DNA of 64,000 nt from positions 62,001 to 126,000 of the forward strand of contig QCFZ01000002.1 of the NCBI GenBank assembly GCA_003278255.1. Reading direction: 5' to 3'. The position numbers and the translations under genes are program-made. This stretch comes from Prochlorococcus sp. AG-363-O15. GTDB lineage: Bacteria > Cyanobacteriota > Cyanobacteriia > PCC-6307 > Cyanobiaceae. Shown piece after piece: positions 44,934 to 55,483 of the stretch. The notes under the pieces are model-generated. The model worked only from the letters and a program-made list of their open reading frames with translations. It was not told where the DNA came from and searched no databases. Each line of letters opens with the position of its first letter. Within the stretch, counting starts at the first letter, position 1.

Positions 44934-47840
44934 GTGATCCAGGAGAAGCGCTCAGACGGTGATAAAAGCCCGTCATATAAAGAAACTCTCAATCTGTTGA
45001 GTACAGCTTTTGGGATGCGTGCAAATGCGACTCAACGAGAGCCTGAATTGCAAGCCTTTTGGAAGGCCAAAGGAATTGATTTTGCTTTAGGCGCTAATAA
45101 TCCTGGCCCTGCCTTCACTTTGCACGATGGGCCTCCATATGCGAATGGAGCACTACATATGGGTCATGCATTGAACAAAGTATTAAAAGATATTATTAAT
45201 AAGTATCAAATATTGCTTGGTAATAAGGTGAGGTTTGTCCCTGGATGGGACTGTCATGGACTTCCTATAGAACTAAAAGTTCTTCAAAATCTTGATCAGG
45301 AGCAACGTAAAACTTTAACGCCACTTAAATTACGTAAAAAAGCAGCAGCTTATGCCCATAAGCAGGTTGATGCTCAAATGAAGGGTTTTCGAAGATGGGG
45401 CATATGGGCAGATTGGCAAAATCCATATCTAACTTTGGGAAAAGAATATGAAGCTTCTCAAATTAAAGTTTTTGGAAATATGTTTCTTAAAGGTCATATA
45501 TATAGAGGTCTAAAGCCTGTTCATTGGAGTCCAAGCTCAAAGACTGCTTTGGCAGAGGCTGAACTGGAATATCCAGATGGACATATTAGCCCTAGTATTT
45601 ATGTTGCATTTTCGGTGGTTGAAATACCAGAGAAGTTGCGGTACGAGCTTCAGCAGCAAGGTTTGCACTTGCCTTTGGAGAAAGCGCAATTAAGTCAGGT
45701 TTTGAAAGTTGCTATTTGGACTACAACTCCTTGGACTTTGCCCGCTAATTTGGCGATATCAGTTAATAATAGGCTCGATTATTCTTTCGCTCAAGATGAT
45801 GCGGGAAGAATTTTAATTGTGGCATCGGATCTTCTTCAGTCATTGCAGGATAAATTGTTATTGAAGTTAAAAGATATAGCAACAGTTAAAGGAAGATATT
45901 TGGAAGGAATTGGCTATCAAAACCCTCTTTTTGAGCGTAAGAGTTATGTTTTGATTGGCGGTGATTACATAACAACTGAATCAGGTACTGGTTTGGTTCA
46001 TACTGCGCCAGGACATGGGGTTGATGATTTCAATACTGGACGCAAAAATAACCTGCCTGTTCTTTGTCCAGTAGATGAATCTGGAGTTTTGACTAAAGAG
46101 GCAGGTGAATTTGCTGGTTTAAATGTTATTAAGGATGCAAATTCGGTAATTATTAAATCATTATCTGAACAAGGCTCTTTATTAAAAGAAGAGCCTTATT
46201 CACATCGTTACCCTTATGATTGGAGAACTAAACAGCCCACAATATTTCGTGCTACTGAACAATGGTTCGCTTCGGTTGAGGGTTTTCGAAAAGAAGCTAT
46301 TGATGCTATTAATTCTGTTACATGGCTTCCATCTAGTGGTCGTAATCGAATTGATTCGATGGTTAAAGAAAGAGGAGATTGGTGCATTTCTAGACAAAGA
46401 ACTTGGGGAGTACCTATCCCAGTATTCTTTGAACGTAAAACAGGAGAGGTTTTACTTACTGTAGAAACATTAGAACACATTTATGGTCTTATTTCTAAGT
46501 ATGGAGCAGATATTTGGTGGGAGCTTAATGAGGTAGATCTTTTGCCGCCTTCGTATGCCAAAGAATCAGACCGTTGGAAGAAAGGGACAGATACGATGGA
46601 TGTTTGGTTTGATTCTGGCTCTAGCTGGTCGGCAGTTTTGAATAATCGTGATGGAATTAATTATCCTGCTGATCTTTATCTTGAAGGTACTGATCAGCAT
46701 CGAGGTTGGTTTCAATCATCTTTATTGACATCTGTTGCAGTTAATGGTTGCCCACCTTATAAAAGAGTCCTAACTCATGGATTTGCATTGGATGAGAAAG
46801 GACGTAAAATGAGTAAATCATTAGGAAATGTTGTTGATCCGTTAAAAATAATTGATGGAGGAGCGAATAAGAAACAAGATCCACCTTATGGTGCTGATGT
46901 GCTTAGGTTATGGGTTAGTTCAGTTGATTATTCTGTAGATGTTCCAATAGGTTCTAATATTCTTCGACAGCTTTCCGATGTTTATAGAAAGGTTCGAAAT
47001 ACGGCCAGATACTTATTAGGTAACTTGCATGATTTTGATCCCAAAAATGATTCTATTCCTATAGAAGACTTGCCTTTATTAGATCGTTGGATCCTTCATA
47101 GAACAGCAGAAGTTATAGACGAGATTTCTTTAGCATTTGAGAATTATGAGTTTTCACGCTTCTTTCAAGTTCTTCAAAGCTATTGTGTTGTTGACTTGTC
47201 TAACTTTTATTTAGATATTGCAAAAGATCGTCTTTATGTAAGTGCACCATCTGACCGTCGCCGTAAATCTTGCCAAACTGCATTGGCTGGAATTATTGAA
47301 TCTTTGGCAGGGATCATCTCTCCTGTTTTGTGTCATATGGCAGAAGACATATGGCAAAATCTTCCCTATGAGTTAGAAGAAGAGTCTGTTTTTTTGAGAG
47401 GATGGCCTAAGGTTCCTTCTTCTTGGAAAGATGATTCATTAGTTAAGAATATGAGTTGTTTGAGAGATTTAAGGGGTGCAGTTAACCGTGTCTTAGAAGA
47501 TTGTCGAAATAGACAAGAGCTTGGTGCTGCCTTAGAGGCTTCTATTCGCTTAGAGCCAAAGAGTCAGAGCCTTAGAGATGCAGTTAATTGGTTAAATACT
47601 CAAGGTGATCCAGAGGTGGATGGGTTGCGAGATTGGTTGCTGGTTTCACAATTGCAACTTGGGGGAGAACCTTGGGCAGAGGTGCTTGCTAATGAAGAGT
47701 GTGAAATAGCAATTATTGAGGTTGCTAGATCAAGAGGGACAAAATGTGAAAGATGCTGGCATTATGAATATGATATTGGATCTTCATCCTTGCATCCACT
47801 TTTGTGTGGTCGATGTGTGGAAGTGCTTAAGAGAACATAA
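44934..47840 (+). CDS. ileS: Isoleucyl-tRNA synthetase
   Basis: Charges tRNA-Ile. About 968 residues from GTG 44934, 22 bases past the ycf66 stop. Class I signatures: [19 protein letters not shown] (HIGH variant HMGH) and KMSKSLGN; the editing domain has [13 protein letters not shown] and [19 protein letters not shown]. The C-terminal zinc finger is CERCWHYE...CGRC. An in-frame start at 44877 would run into the end of ycf66 and adds unrelated residues. AT-rich codon use as in its neighbours. Confidence 0.97.
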   Translation: MIQEKRSDGDKSPSYKETLNLLSTAFGMRANATQREPELQAFWKAKGIDFALGANNPGPAFTLHDGPPYANGALHMGHALNKVLKDIINKYQILLGNKVRFVPGWDCHGLPIELKVLQNLDQEQRKTLTPLKLRKKAAAYAHKQVDAQMKGFRRWGIWADWQNPYLTLGKEYEASQIKVFGNMFLKGHIYRGLKPVHWSPSSKTALAEAELEYPDGHISPSIYVAFSVVEIPEKLRYELQQQGLHLPLEKAQLSQVLKVAIWTTTPWTLPANLAISVNNRLDYSFAQDDAGRILIVASDLLQSLQDKLLLKLKDIATVKGRYLEGIGYQNPLFERKSYVLIGGDYITTESGTGLVHTAPGHGVDDFNTGRKNNLPVLCPVDESGVLTKEAGEFAGLNVIKDANSVIIKSLSEQGSLLKEEPYSHRYPYDWRTKQPTIFRATEQWFASVEGFRKEAIDAINSVTWLPSSGRNRIDSMVKERGDWCISRQRTWGVPIPVFFERKTGEVLLTVETLEHIYGLISKYGADIWWELNEVDLLPPSYAKESDRWKKGTDTMDVWFDSGSSWSAVLNNRDGINYPADLYLEGTDQHRGWFQSSLLTSVAVNGCPPYKRVLTHGFALDEKGRKMSKSLGNVVDPLKIIDGGANKKQDPPYGADVLRLWVSSVDYSVDVPIGSNILRQLSDVYRKVRNTARYLLGNLHDFDPKNDSIPIEDLPLLDRWILHRTAEVIDEISLAFENYEFSRFFQVLQSYCVVDLSNFYLDIAKDRLYVSAPSDRRRKSCQTALAGIIESLAGIISPVLCHMAEDIWQNLPYELEEESVFLRGWPKVPSSWKDDSLVKNMSCLRDLRGAVNRVLEDCRNRQELGAALEASIRLEPKSQSLRDAVNWLNTQGDPEVDGLRDWLLVSQLQLGGEPWAEVLANEECEIAIIEVARSRGTKCERCWHYEYDIGSSSLHPLLCGRCVEVLKRT

Positions 47841-48051
47841 ATCTAATTTTTTTTAATTTGGTCTTTATGATTTAACTCCAGTTCTCTATGTCTGGAATTA
47901 GCGTTGATTGATCTGCTTAAAAAACTATAATTTCTTCCCCCCACCTTCTGTTGATAAGAAACCCTTTGCTTGAATAAGCTTATGCAGCTTTATCTTGCTA
48001 ATTTTCTCGACTTTCCTTAGGAAAACTATATAGGCTTTTGAGAAAAATTTA

Positions 48052-48663
48052 TTAAAATTCACCAGCAATTCTACCGTTTTTAGGCAAGCGAATTAGAAGC
48101 CATTGTAATAACCCTACTGTATAAGCAATTAAAGCAACATATCCAACAAAAGCAGCTATAGGTTCAGACCAGTTTGCTCCAAATAGAAAGTTAAACAAAT
48201 TCTCTGATGATTCGTGAAGTAGCTTGGGTGCTTCTATCCAGGCCCTGCAATTATTTGAAGATATTAATTTTAGGCAACGTAGACTTAACAATGCAAGGGT
48301 TGAAGTTAATAGGCTAAATCCGCTAAGAGACCATCTCCAAATTCTTACTGTTAGAGGTAACGCTCGCCATGGGGGCAAATCAGCAAGTTCTTGATTTAGA
48401 TCTACCCAAAACCAAATTGAAAACATCATTAGCAATGGAGAGATAAATAAAGTCATCAATCCAATAGGACGTTGATCAGCCAGAAGCATCATGCTGATAG
48501 CTAATAAGCTTGCAACTTTCCAATAAATTGATAAAAGTCTGACCATTGATGCTTGTTTCTTGAATGCAGCCCAAATAAGTAGAACTAAGGGAAGCCCCAT
48601 TGCAAAAGTCCCTGCAAGGCGATAACTCAGCCAGACCAATGAACGATAGGAAATCTCTGCCAC
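48052..48663 (-). CDS. DUF3177-type membrane protein
   Basis: 203 residues with about five membrane helices, starting at GTG 48663 with EISYRSLVWLSYRLAGTFAMGLPLVLLIWA. YRLA...PLVLL, ADQRPIG and the C-terminal helix pair near FVGYVALIAYTVGLLQWLLIRLP match the cyanobacterial DUF3177 family of unknown role. Divergent from the FIST gene. Confidence 0.8.
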   Translation of the reverse strand: MAEISYRSLVWLSYRLAGTFAMGLPLVLLIWAAFKKQASMVRLLSIYWKVASLLAISMMLLADQRPIGLMTLFISPLLMMFSIWFWVDLNQELADLPPWRALPLTVRIWRWSLSGFSLLTSTLALLSLRCLKLISSNNCRAWIEAPKLLHESSENLFNFLFGANWSEPIAAFVGYVALIAYTVGLLQWLLIRLPKNGRIAGEF

Positions 48664-48732
48664 GACGGAAATGATGTATGTAGGTCATTATCAGTCCTCT
48701 TCGCTTATGGCACTGTTGTTAAGGTCGAAGCT

Positions 48733-50013
48733 ATGGGGTCTTTCTCTCCTCTTGACTGGTTTCAGAGTCGTTCTCGGCAGCCTTACTGCAGAACGGCATT
48801 GTCAGAAAGCCCTTCTTTGGAGTCGGCAGTAAAGGAAGTTGCAGAGAGTTTGTCTAGATATGAAAGGGCAGATTTAGCTCTTGTCTTTGCTTCTACTGAT
48901 TACGCAAGTGATTTACCTCGTTTATTACCTCTTTTGCGAGAGCGTATTGGAGCTAGGTATTGGATTGGATCCGTTGGAGGAGGAGTTATTGGTACTGATG
49001 TCAATGGAGAGGCATCAGAACTTGAACAAAAACCTGCTCTGAGTGTTTCCTTGCTTCACCTTCCAGGCTCTGTTTTGCAACCTTTCTGTCTAGACACAGA
49101 TTCTTTGCCAGATCTAGATGGTTCTTCAATGTTGTGGCAGGACTGGGTGGGTGTTAATCCTTCTTTAAATAGAAGTATGGTCTTGTTTGTAGATCCAACC
49201 TCTGCCTCTATAAATGATTTAATTAGTGGTCTAGATTATGCCTATCCAAATACCAGCATTATAGGTGGTATTGCCTCTCCTCATAATGCTTCTCATGGAT
49301 CACTTTTGTTTGATCAAGGGGTAAAGAATGGTGCTGTTGGTTTTGCAATTGGAGGTGATTGGACTTTTGAAGCTGTAGTTGCACAAGGATGCAAGCCTAT
49401 TGGACCTGTTTTTGCTATTGAGCAAGTACAGAGAAATGTTTTACTTGAGCTCAGCCATGACAATCATCGAGATAGTCCAGTGGCATGTCTTCAAAGTGTT
49501 TTGGCAGAACTTTCTGAAGAAGATAGAGATCTTGTTAGGCATTCACTTTTCTTAGGCATTGAGAGAAGAGATTTAGTTATAGGTGGTGAAGGATTTCCAA
49601 TGGCGCAAGCTGCATTTTTGGTTCGTAATTTAATTGGAGTTGATCCAACTAATGGGGCAGTAGCTGTTGCAGAAAGAATGCGAGTAGGTCAAAATGTACA
49701 ATTTCAATTACGTGAAGAATCATCTTCACGTAGAGAGGCTGATCAATTATTAAGAGCTTCAATTGAGAATTTTGATGAACCACCTATTTTTGGACTTTTA
49801 ATGGCTTGTTTAGGAAGAGGAAGCGGTCTTTATGGTGTAAAAAATGGAGATGTTGATATTGCGCGCAATGTCATCAATAGGTTGCCAATTTCTGGGTTCT
49901 TTTGTAATGGAGAGATTGGCCCACTAGGAGGAGCAACTCATGTACATGGATATACAGCTTGTTGGGGGCTTCTTAGATATGTTCCTTCTGATCCAAAAAA
50001 GAAGATAAATTGA
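48733..50013 (+). CDS. FIST-domain sensory protein
   Basis: 426 residues. The N-terminal half is a FIST domain (ALVFASTDYASDLPRLLPLLRERIGARYWIGSVGGGVIGTDVNG, then SVSLLHLPGSVLQPFCLD). The C-terminal half is FIST_C (GRGSGLYGVKNGDVDIARNVINRLPISGFFCNGEIGPLGGATHVHGYTACWGLL). FIST modules are predicted small-ligand sensors, often for amino acids. Here it has no fused kinase or other output domain, so its partner is unknown. trmB starts 4 bases later. Confidence 0.88.
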   Translation: MGSFSPLDWFQSRSRQPYCRTALSESPSLESAVKEVAESLSRYERADLALVFASTDYASDLPRLLPLLRERIGARYWIGSVGGGVIGTDVNGEASELEQKPALSVSLLHLPGSVLQPFCLDTDSLPDLDGSSMLWQDWVGVNPSLNRSMVLFVDPTSASINDLISGLDYAYPNTSIIGGIASPHNASHGSLLFDQGVKNGAVGFAIGGDWTFEAVVAQGCKPIGPVFAIEQVQRNVLLELSHDNHRDSPVACLQSVLAELSEEDRDLVRHSLFLGIERRDLVIGGEGFPMAQAAFLVRNLIGVDPTNGAVAVAERMRVGQNVQFQLREESSSRREADQLLRASIENFDEPPIFGLLMACLGRGSGLYGVKNGDVDIARNVINRLPISGFFCNGEIGPLGGATHVHGYTACWGLLRYVPSDPKKKIN

Positions 50014-50017
50014 AATC

Positions 50018-50740
50018 GTGCGTCAACATGTTAATCCTCTAAGTCGTTTTTTCCAGCTTCCTTTAAAGCTGCCTGAACCTAAAAACTTGTTTTCTAATCC
50101 ATCACAGCCAATACACCTTGACATTGGATCTGCTAGAGGAAAATTTCTTTTAAGCATGGCTTCAATTTATTCTGATGTTAATTATTTGGGAGTAGAAATA
50201 CGACGTCCTTTAGTTGAAGCATCCAGTCGAGAATGTAAAAGAATGGCATTAGATAATCTTTGTTTTTTATTCTGTAATGCAAATGTTAGTCTGCAAGATT
50301 GGTTGAATGAAATACCTAAGGATATTTTACATTTTGTATCCATACAATTTCCTGATCCATGGCTTAAGAGAAGACATCAAAAAAGGAGAGTGCTTCAGCC
50401 TGAGCTCTTGATCTCACTGGCAGAATCTTTGCAATCTGGACGTCAATTATTTATTCAAAGCGATTTGCTAGTATTAATTAAACCAATGGTCTTGTTGATT
50501 GAGTTAAGTAATTGTTTTGTGAGGCATGAAAGTTGTAGGGAAGGATGGTTGGCGAAAAGTCCTTTTATATTTTCAACTGAACGTGAAAATTATGTGCTAG
50601 AAAAAGGACTTCCAGTTTATAGGGTTTTGTACTGTAGGAATGATATGCCTGTGCCTGACTTGGTTTCCTTACAGAATAAATGGAATGAAGTTAAGTGCTT
50701 TGAAGAAAATAGAGGCCTCAATGATTTTTATAATGGCTAA
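50018..50740 (+). CDS. trmB: tRNA (guanine-N7)-methyltransferase
   Basis: Methylates G46 in tRNA with SAM. 240 residues, GTG start. SAM site IHLDIGSARGKFLLSMAS, the second-strand block YLGVEIRRPLVEAS, and the catalytic-loop region VSIQFPDPWLKRRHQKRRVLQPELL with its PDPW motif. The C-terminal region (FIFSTERENYVLEKGLPVYRVLYCR) fits the family. Tightly follows the FIST gene. Confidence 0.95.
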   Translation: MRQHVNPLSRFFQLPLKLPEPKNLFSNPSQPIHLDIGSARGKFLLSMASIYSDVNYLGVEIRRPLVEASSRECKRMALDNLCFLFCNANVSLQDWLNEIPKDILHFVSIQFPDPWLKRRHQKRRVLQPELLISLAESLQSGRQLFIQSDLLVLIKPMVLLIELSNCFVRHESCREGWLAKSPFIFSTERENYVLEKGLPVYRVLYCRNDMPVPDLVSLQNKWNEVKCFEENRGLNDFYNG

Positions 50741-50779
50741 ATTTCTTTTTCTTTGTTTAAAGACTTGTTGGATTTAGCT

Positions 50780-52825
50780 ATGGCTTTACGCGAATTGTCT
50801 AATGGAATAAAAATGATATTAACTAAAGGGAATTATTTGTTATTTGGGACCTCTGCTTTTACTTTGGCTGTAATTCTTGGTTCTCAAACACTTCTTAAAT
50901 CTTTTCGTGTCAATCTTACACCATTAATACCTGAATCAAAACTTTGGAGTTTTTATCGTTGGTCAATCGACCCTTCTATAAGGAGAGAAGCTGCATTATT
51001 ACTTGTCGCTAAGTCTAAAGATTCTCCATTAAGGGTTAAAGCCTTATTGCAGGGGCAGGGATGGGGAAAGGATCAGTTGGCAGGAATCTCTCTTAAACTT
51101 CAGGCCCAGACTTTTGAAAGTCTAGGGAAAACTCTTGAAGCAAATAATATTTGGAAGAGTCTTTTAAGGAAGTTCCCTAAAGACGAAGTTTCTGCAGATT
51201 CGTATTACAGCCTAGGCAGAGAAAATATTAATTATCGAAAAACACTTTTGCAATTACATCCTGCACATCCAGCAGCTTTAGCTAGTGCTATAGAAATGGA
51301 TCAACCGCTAGGAATTGTTCACTTGGCTAGATGGGGCGTGCGTTGGCCTGGTGCAGAACAATTGTTTAGGAAAGAGTGTTTGAATCCTATTCAAGGGAGA
51401 TTTACTTCAGATGAAAAGGAAATCATTGCTAGGGCATTAGCTACTCTTGGGGATGGCCAAGCAGCTTTGAATTGCCTGGATAACCATTTGATTTCTCTTG
51501 AAACTACTTTTGCAATAGGTAATTCCTTGCTTCAAGGGAACGAAAGTCAAAGGATTCGGGGCAGAGAATTACTCATAAAACTCATAGAAACTCAACCAGA
51601 ATCACAAGAGAGTTCTAAGAGTATAAAAGCTTTAGCTAAGCATTATTCTCCAATAGATGAGCTAGTTAATCAACTATCAAAAGATGTAGTAGATAATTCG
51701 CCAGAACTTTCTGCCTTAAGAGTACGCTATGAAAAAATTATTGAAGTTCAAGAAATTTTTGATCGATGGCATGATCATCCTGCTATTTGGCACTTGCAGT
51801 GGCAAATAGCTAGAGAGGCTTTGTTAGAAAAGAAATGGTCTAAAGCTTATTTCTTTTTTAATCTTATTCCAACTAAAAAATTACCGGTTCCAATAGCTTC
51901 AAGAAAAGAGTTTTGGAAGGGATTTATTTTGTATAAACAAAATAAATCTGAAGAAGCAAGAAAAATCTGGGAAGATCTTGTCCGATTTTATCCAAATAAT
52001 TATTATACTTGGCGAGCATCATTTAGACTTGGCATTGACTCGCTTTCGTTATTAAGAGAAAAAGAAAATACTGCTTTTAAATCTGAACCTTCTGTTTGGT
52101 ATCCCCTTGCAAGTAAGGATGATTTTATTAACAAGCTTTGGAGACTTGGACTTTTTCAAGATGCATGGGAGATCTGGCGGAATAGAAATTTTAGTACAAT
52201 TTTTGATAATGCAAGTTCTATTGAAGATTTAGTGGAAGGTCGTTTAAGAATGCAGGTTGGTGATGATTGGATGGGCCTTGTGAAATTACGAGAAACAAGT
52301 CTTAATTTATTAGGAGAAGGGTGTTTAATTAGAGAGCTTTTACATCGCAGTCAACATCCATATCGTTTTTGGACTGAAATTGAATTGGCTAGTATCAAAA
52401 CTGGTCTGTCTTCAGAACTACTCTTAGCTATTGCAAAACAAGAATCACGTTTTTCTCCGAGTGTTAAATCTAATATGGGGGCATTAGGTTTAATGCAATT
52501 GATGTTATTCACTGCGAGAGAAGTAGATCAAAGTTCTTTAACTGAAAAATCTCTATTTAATGCCCAAAAGAATATCCTTTTGGGGGCAAAATACTTAATT
52601 ACTCTTGTTGAGAAATGGAAGGGTAATCCTCTGCTGGTTATAGCTAGTTATAATGCTGGTCCTAACAAGGTTGAAGAATGGGTCTCTTTAGAACTTGCTT
52701 CAGACCCGGAACTTTGGGTAGAAAGAATTCCTTACCCTGAGACACGCTTCTATACTAAAAAAGTTTTAGGGAATCTTTGGGCATATTTAGGGCTTGATAA
52801 AAGATTATGTAAAGTTAGTTATTAG
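50780..52825 (+). CDS. Soluble-type lytic transglycosylase
   Basis: Cleaves peptidoglycan glycan strands. About 681 residues from ATG 50780. A short N-terminal hydrophobic segment (LLFGTSAFTLAVILG) is probably a signal or anchor. Then comes a long alpha-superhelical region with TPR-like repeats (about 50-520), and a C-terminal SLT domain with catalytic Glu in LAIAKQESRFSPSVKSNMGALGLMQLM and YNAGPNKVEEW. Slt70 layout and length. The start is uncertain: an earlier TTG (50753) and an internal ATG (50813) are also possible. Confidence 0.92.
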   Translation: MALRELSNGIKMILTKGNYLLFGTSAFTLAVILGSQTLLKSFRVNLTPLIPESKLWSFYRWSIDPSIRREAALLLVAKSKDSPLRVKALLQGQGWGKDQLAGISLKLQAQTFESLGKTLEANNIWKSLLRKFPKDEVSADSYYSLGRENINYRKTLLQLHPAHPAALASAIEMDQPLGIVHLARWGVRWPGAEQLFRKECLNPIQGRFTSDEKEIIARALATLGDGQAALNCLDNHLISLETTFAIGNSLLQGNESQRIRGRELLIKLIETQPESQESSKSIKALAKHYSPIDELVNQLSKDVVDNSPELSALRVRYEKIIEVQEIFDRWHDHPAIWHLQWQIAREALLEKKWSKAYFFFNLIPTKKLPVPIASRKEFWKGFILYKQNKSEEARKIWEDLVRFYPNNYYTWRASFRLGIDSLSLLREKENTAFKSEPSVWYPLASKDDFINKLWRLGLFQDAWEIWRNRNFSTIFDNASSIEDLVEGRLRMQVGDDWMGLVKLRETSLNLLGEGCLIRELLHRSQHPYRFWTEIELASIKTGLSSELLLAIAKQESRFSPSVKSNMGALGLMQLMLFTAREVDQSSLTEKSLFNAQKNILLGAKYLITLVEKWKGNPLLVIASYNAGPNKVEEWVSLELASDPELWVERIPYPETRFYTKKVLGNLWAYLGLDKRLCKVSY

Positions 52826-52888
52826 TAATAAAAATAATTGACTTAGTACACAATAGAAGTAAAACTGTAAATGTAAACCTCTGCGCAA

Positions 52889-53458
52889 ATGACTTCTAGC
52901 CCCGGTCCATCTTCTTTGGGGAAGACGCAGAGACTAATTTTGCTCTTAGCGAGTTTAGTCTTTGCAGGACTGCTTTTTATTTTAAGAGGCGGCATTACTT
53001 CTCAAGCCCCACTAGATCAATTAGCAAGAAGATCTCTTGACCCTGATACTGCGCTTGTGAATGGTAGGCCAACAATATTTGAGTTTTATGCGGATTGGTG
53101 TGAAGCTTGTAGAGAGATGGCTCCTGCGATGCTAAAAATTGATATTCAAAATGAATCGAAAGTTGATTTCGTTCTGTTAAATGTAGATAATCCAATGTGG
53201 GAAGGTTTAATTTCTAAGTATGAAGTTACAGGGATACCCCAATTAAATTTCTTCAATACAAAAGGTGAGTTGATAGGTAGATCAATTGGTGTGCGCACAG
53301 AGCCAGAAATTCAACAATTAGTAGATGCTTTGGTGCAAGGTGTTTCTCTTCCTAAGTTAGTTGGAGTAGGTGCAACTAGTGGTTTGGATGGTTCTAAATT
53401 CTCTGATAAGGACGATCTTTTCAAGAGAGATTCTATATCACCTATGAGTCATGGTTAG
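52889..53458 (+). CDS. Membrane-anchored thioredoxin-like protein (TxlA/HCF164 type)
   Basis: 189 residues. One N-terminal membrane helix (LILLLASLVFAGLLFIL), then a thioredoxin fold with active site WCEAC at about residues 71-75 inside FEFYADWCEACREMAPAM and the cis-Pro in VTGIPQLNFF. TxlA/HCF164 proteins face the thylakoid lumen and pass reductant to cytochrome maturation; that role is inferred. Convergent with thyX. Confidence 0.87.
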   Translation: MTSSPGPSSLGKTQRLILLLASLVFAGLLFILRGGITSQAPLDQLARRSLDPDTALVNGRPTIFEFYADWCEACREMAPAMLKIDIQNESKVDFVLLNVDNPMWEGLISKYEVTGIPQLNFFNTKGELIGRSIGVRTEPEIQQLVDALVQGVSLPKLVGVGATSGLDGSKFSDKDDLFKRDSISPMSHG

Positions 53459-53486
53459 CATAATTAGCTTCACTATTGAGTAACAA

Positions 53487-54131
53487 TTATTGTTGCTCTA
53501 TCCATTGTAAGGCTAAAGCAACAATTGGGAATTGAATACAAAATATTTTTTTGCATTCTTGCGCAATCAGCATATGCTCTTTCTGAGTGCCATGAGCTGA
53601 TCTGAGATTTATATAATGTATCCAGGATCTACAGGATCCTGTCATGTAAATTCTTGTGGGAGTGGCTAGTGGTAGAACAAAACGTGCACATTCCTTTGCA
53701 ATTCCAAACTCCAACATCTCTTCATATAATTTCTTGGATTGTAAAAATTGATATGCAATTCTTTCTTGGAACTTATCTACTAATTCATCCGAAAGATCAG
53801 ATATTGAGTTCTGTCTATTTTTTTTATCTTGTCTTCTTAACTCGGGTACAGGAATTTCACCAAGTTGGGTGCTGTCAGCATATCTCTGCGAGAATTCTTG
53901 AAAAGTAAAAGATCTATGGCGAAGTATTTGAGCAGCAATTCCTCTATTTGTTTCGATCTGTAGGGTCATATAGGCCTGTTCGAATACACTCCAATGTTCA
54001 TGGGTTATGCAATATTGAAGTAGTTTTGAAAAATCAGCATTGTCTTGATTACGAGGATTACTAACCCTGGCAATATATGCCATTGTTTTTTCAGCTTTAG
54101 GTGTTGAGGATATAAATTCAACTGTGTTCAT
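53487..54131 (-). CDS. thyX: Flavin-dependent thymidylate synthase
   Basis: Makes dTMP from dUMP using methylene-tetrahydrofolate and FAD/NADPH; replaces ThyA. 214 residues with the ThyX signature [14 protein letters not shown] (R-H-R-x7-S), plus [18 protein letters not shown] before it and [24 protein letters not shown] near the C-terminus. Lies 2 bases after dcd, whose product feeds it, so the pair forms a dUTP/dTMP module. Confidence 0.97.
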   Translation of the reverse strand: MNTVEFISSTPKAEKTMAYIARVSNPRNQDNADFSKLLQYCITHEHWSVFEQAYMTLQIETNRGIAAQILRHRSFTFQEFSQRYADSTQLGEIPVPELRRQDKKNRQNSISDLSDELVDKFQERIAYQFLQSKKLYEEMLEFGIAKECARFVLPLATPTRIYMTGSCRSWIHYINLRSAHGTQKEHMLIAQECKKIFCIQFPIVALALQWIEQQ

Positions 54132-54133
54132 TT

Positions 54134-54727
54134 TTATATCTTAGCCAAAGTCACTTGTTCTTTTTGATGTTGATACTTTCCTTGTCGATCACTATATGTA
54201 GTTTCACATGGATCACCTTCAAAAAAGAGTAGTTGACAGATCCCTTCGTTCGCATATATTCGGCAATCAGCACCTGAACTATTGCTAAACTCTAATGTGA
54301 GATGACCCTCCCATCCTGCCTCTGCTGGTGTTGTATTTACAATTATTCCTAATCTTGCATATGTACTTTTCCCCAGACAGATAACAGTAATATTTTCAGG
54401 TACTTTCATCTTTTCAAGTGCTACACCTAAGCCATAAGAATGTGCAGGTAATATGAAGTATTTTCCGTCTTGATCTTCTTGTATAGGTGTTGATTCTAGA
54501 TTCGAAGGGTTGAATCTTTTTGGATTCATCACTGTCCCAGGTACGTGACGGAATATAAGAAATTCTTTTTGTGATAGTCGTAAGTCGTATCCATATGATG
54601 AGCACCCAAAACTCAATACAGGATGTTCATTAGAACCTGGTCCTAAATGTCTAACTAAACCAGTTTGAAATGGTTCAAGCATTCCTGCTTTTGCTTGTTC
54701 ATTAATCCAGAGATCATTTTTAAGCAT
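54134..54727 (-). CDS. dcd: dCTP deaminase
   Basis: Deaminates dCTP to dUTP, the source of dUMP for ThyX. 197 residues with the Dcd/dUTPase fold: [70 protein letters not shown] (active-site loop with E) and ICQLLFF. Overlaps cobO by one base upstream; thyX follows. No fused dUTPase visible. Confidence 0.96.
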   Translation of the reverse strand: MLKNDLWINEQAKAGMLEPFQTGLVRHLGPGSNEHPVLSFGCSSYGYDLRLSQKEFLIFRHVPGTVMNPKRFNPSNLESTPIQEDQDGKYFILPAHSYGLGVALEKMKVPENITVICLGKSTYARLGIIVNTTPAEAGWEGHLTLEFSNSSGADCRIYANEGICQLLFFEGDPCETTYSDRQGKYQHQKEQVTLAKI

Positions 54728-55341
54728 TAGAAGTAACAGCGCAATTCAGTAACTTGATCCGCCATGGCCATTACCCTAGTAGGAATTGAAGGACCCGTAA
54801 GGATGACATCCATTGCTACGGGTCTTTGTTCAAGTGTAGAAATTACATCGTCTTCGTTGAGATATCCCAAAGCAACAGCAAGTCCAATCTCATCTAGGAC
54901 TAGTTGGTCTAGATTTTTGGAGAAGATATGTTCTTTGCAACTTTGCCAAACCTCTTGGACTGCTTTTTTCTGACTTGAGAAGTTGTCTATCTCCTGGGAG
55001 CTAAAAGTATCTTGTTGACCTATACAACAAGACACATTGGGCCTTAGCCATTCAAGTCTGCCGCAAAGCTTTACCGTCCCGGTGGGCCCTTGCTCTACTC
55101 CTCCCTTGAGGAATTGCGCAACGAGTACTTGGCTGCCTAACCCTGCTGACCGTAGGGCTTCACTTAGAACAACTGAAAAGCTTCCTCGATATGGGGCTGT
55201 ATGTACTTGTAGTTGCCCTTCTGTGACTACTAAATGAATTGGAGGCCTCTGAGGGACATTTTCAAGAGGTCTTAAGTCTGCAATCCTTTCGCCTGCCTGC
55301 TGATTGCTAGATCGTTGAGTTGGGATTGGACTTGCTGTCAT
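54727..55341 (-). CDS. cobO: CobO-like corrinoid adenosyltransferase with a degenerate P-loop
   Basis: CobO/CobA-type adenosyltransferases add adenosyl to cob(I)yrinate. 204 residues from ATG 55341. Family traits remain in SVVLSEALRSAGLGSQVLVAQFLKGGVEQGP and in the Walker B-like LVLDEIGLAVALGYLNEDDVISTLEQRP, with DVILTGPSIPTRVMAMADQVTELRC at the end. The usual ATP P-loop (TGxGKGKTTAA) is replaced by HTAPYRGSFS. Activity on ATP is therefore doubtful. It starts the cobO-dcd-thyX transcript. A start at 55425 is less likely; it would overlap the divergent rph region. Confidence 0.8.
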   Translation of the reverse strand: MTASPIPTQRSSNQQAGERIADLRPLENVPQRPPIHLVVTEGQLQVHTAPYRGSFSVVLSEALRSAGLGSQVLVAQFLKGGVEQGPTGTVKLCGRLEWLRPNVSCCIGQQDTFSSQEIDNFSSQKKAVQEVWQSCKEHIFSKNLDQLVLDEIGLAVALGYLNEDDVISTLEQRPVAMDVILTGPSIPTRVMAMADQVTELRCYF

Positions 55342-55483
55342 TAATATTTCGTGAGGCTTCTGAAAAGATGTCTTTTTAAATCTAGCGGCAGTATCTATTT
55401 GAACAAGGTTTATGACACTATCCATAGTGTGTAGCCCGTTGCCCTTTCAAGATTTATTCCTAGTCAGTTTTTGTGATTTAAAA

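Noticed and set aside
53478-53498. Small hairpin between the thioredoxin gene and thyX
   Set aside because: It overlaps the thyX 3' coding end, has a wobble pair and a short stem, and has no T tract, so it is too weak to call a terminator.
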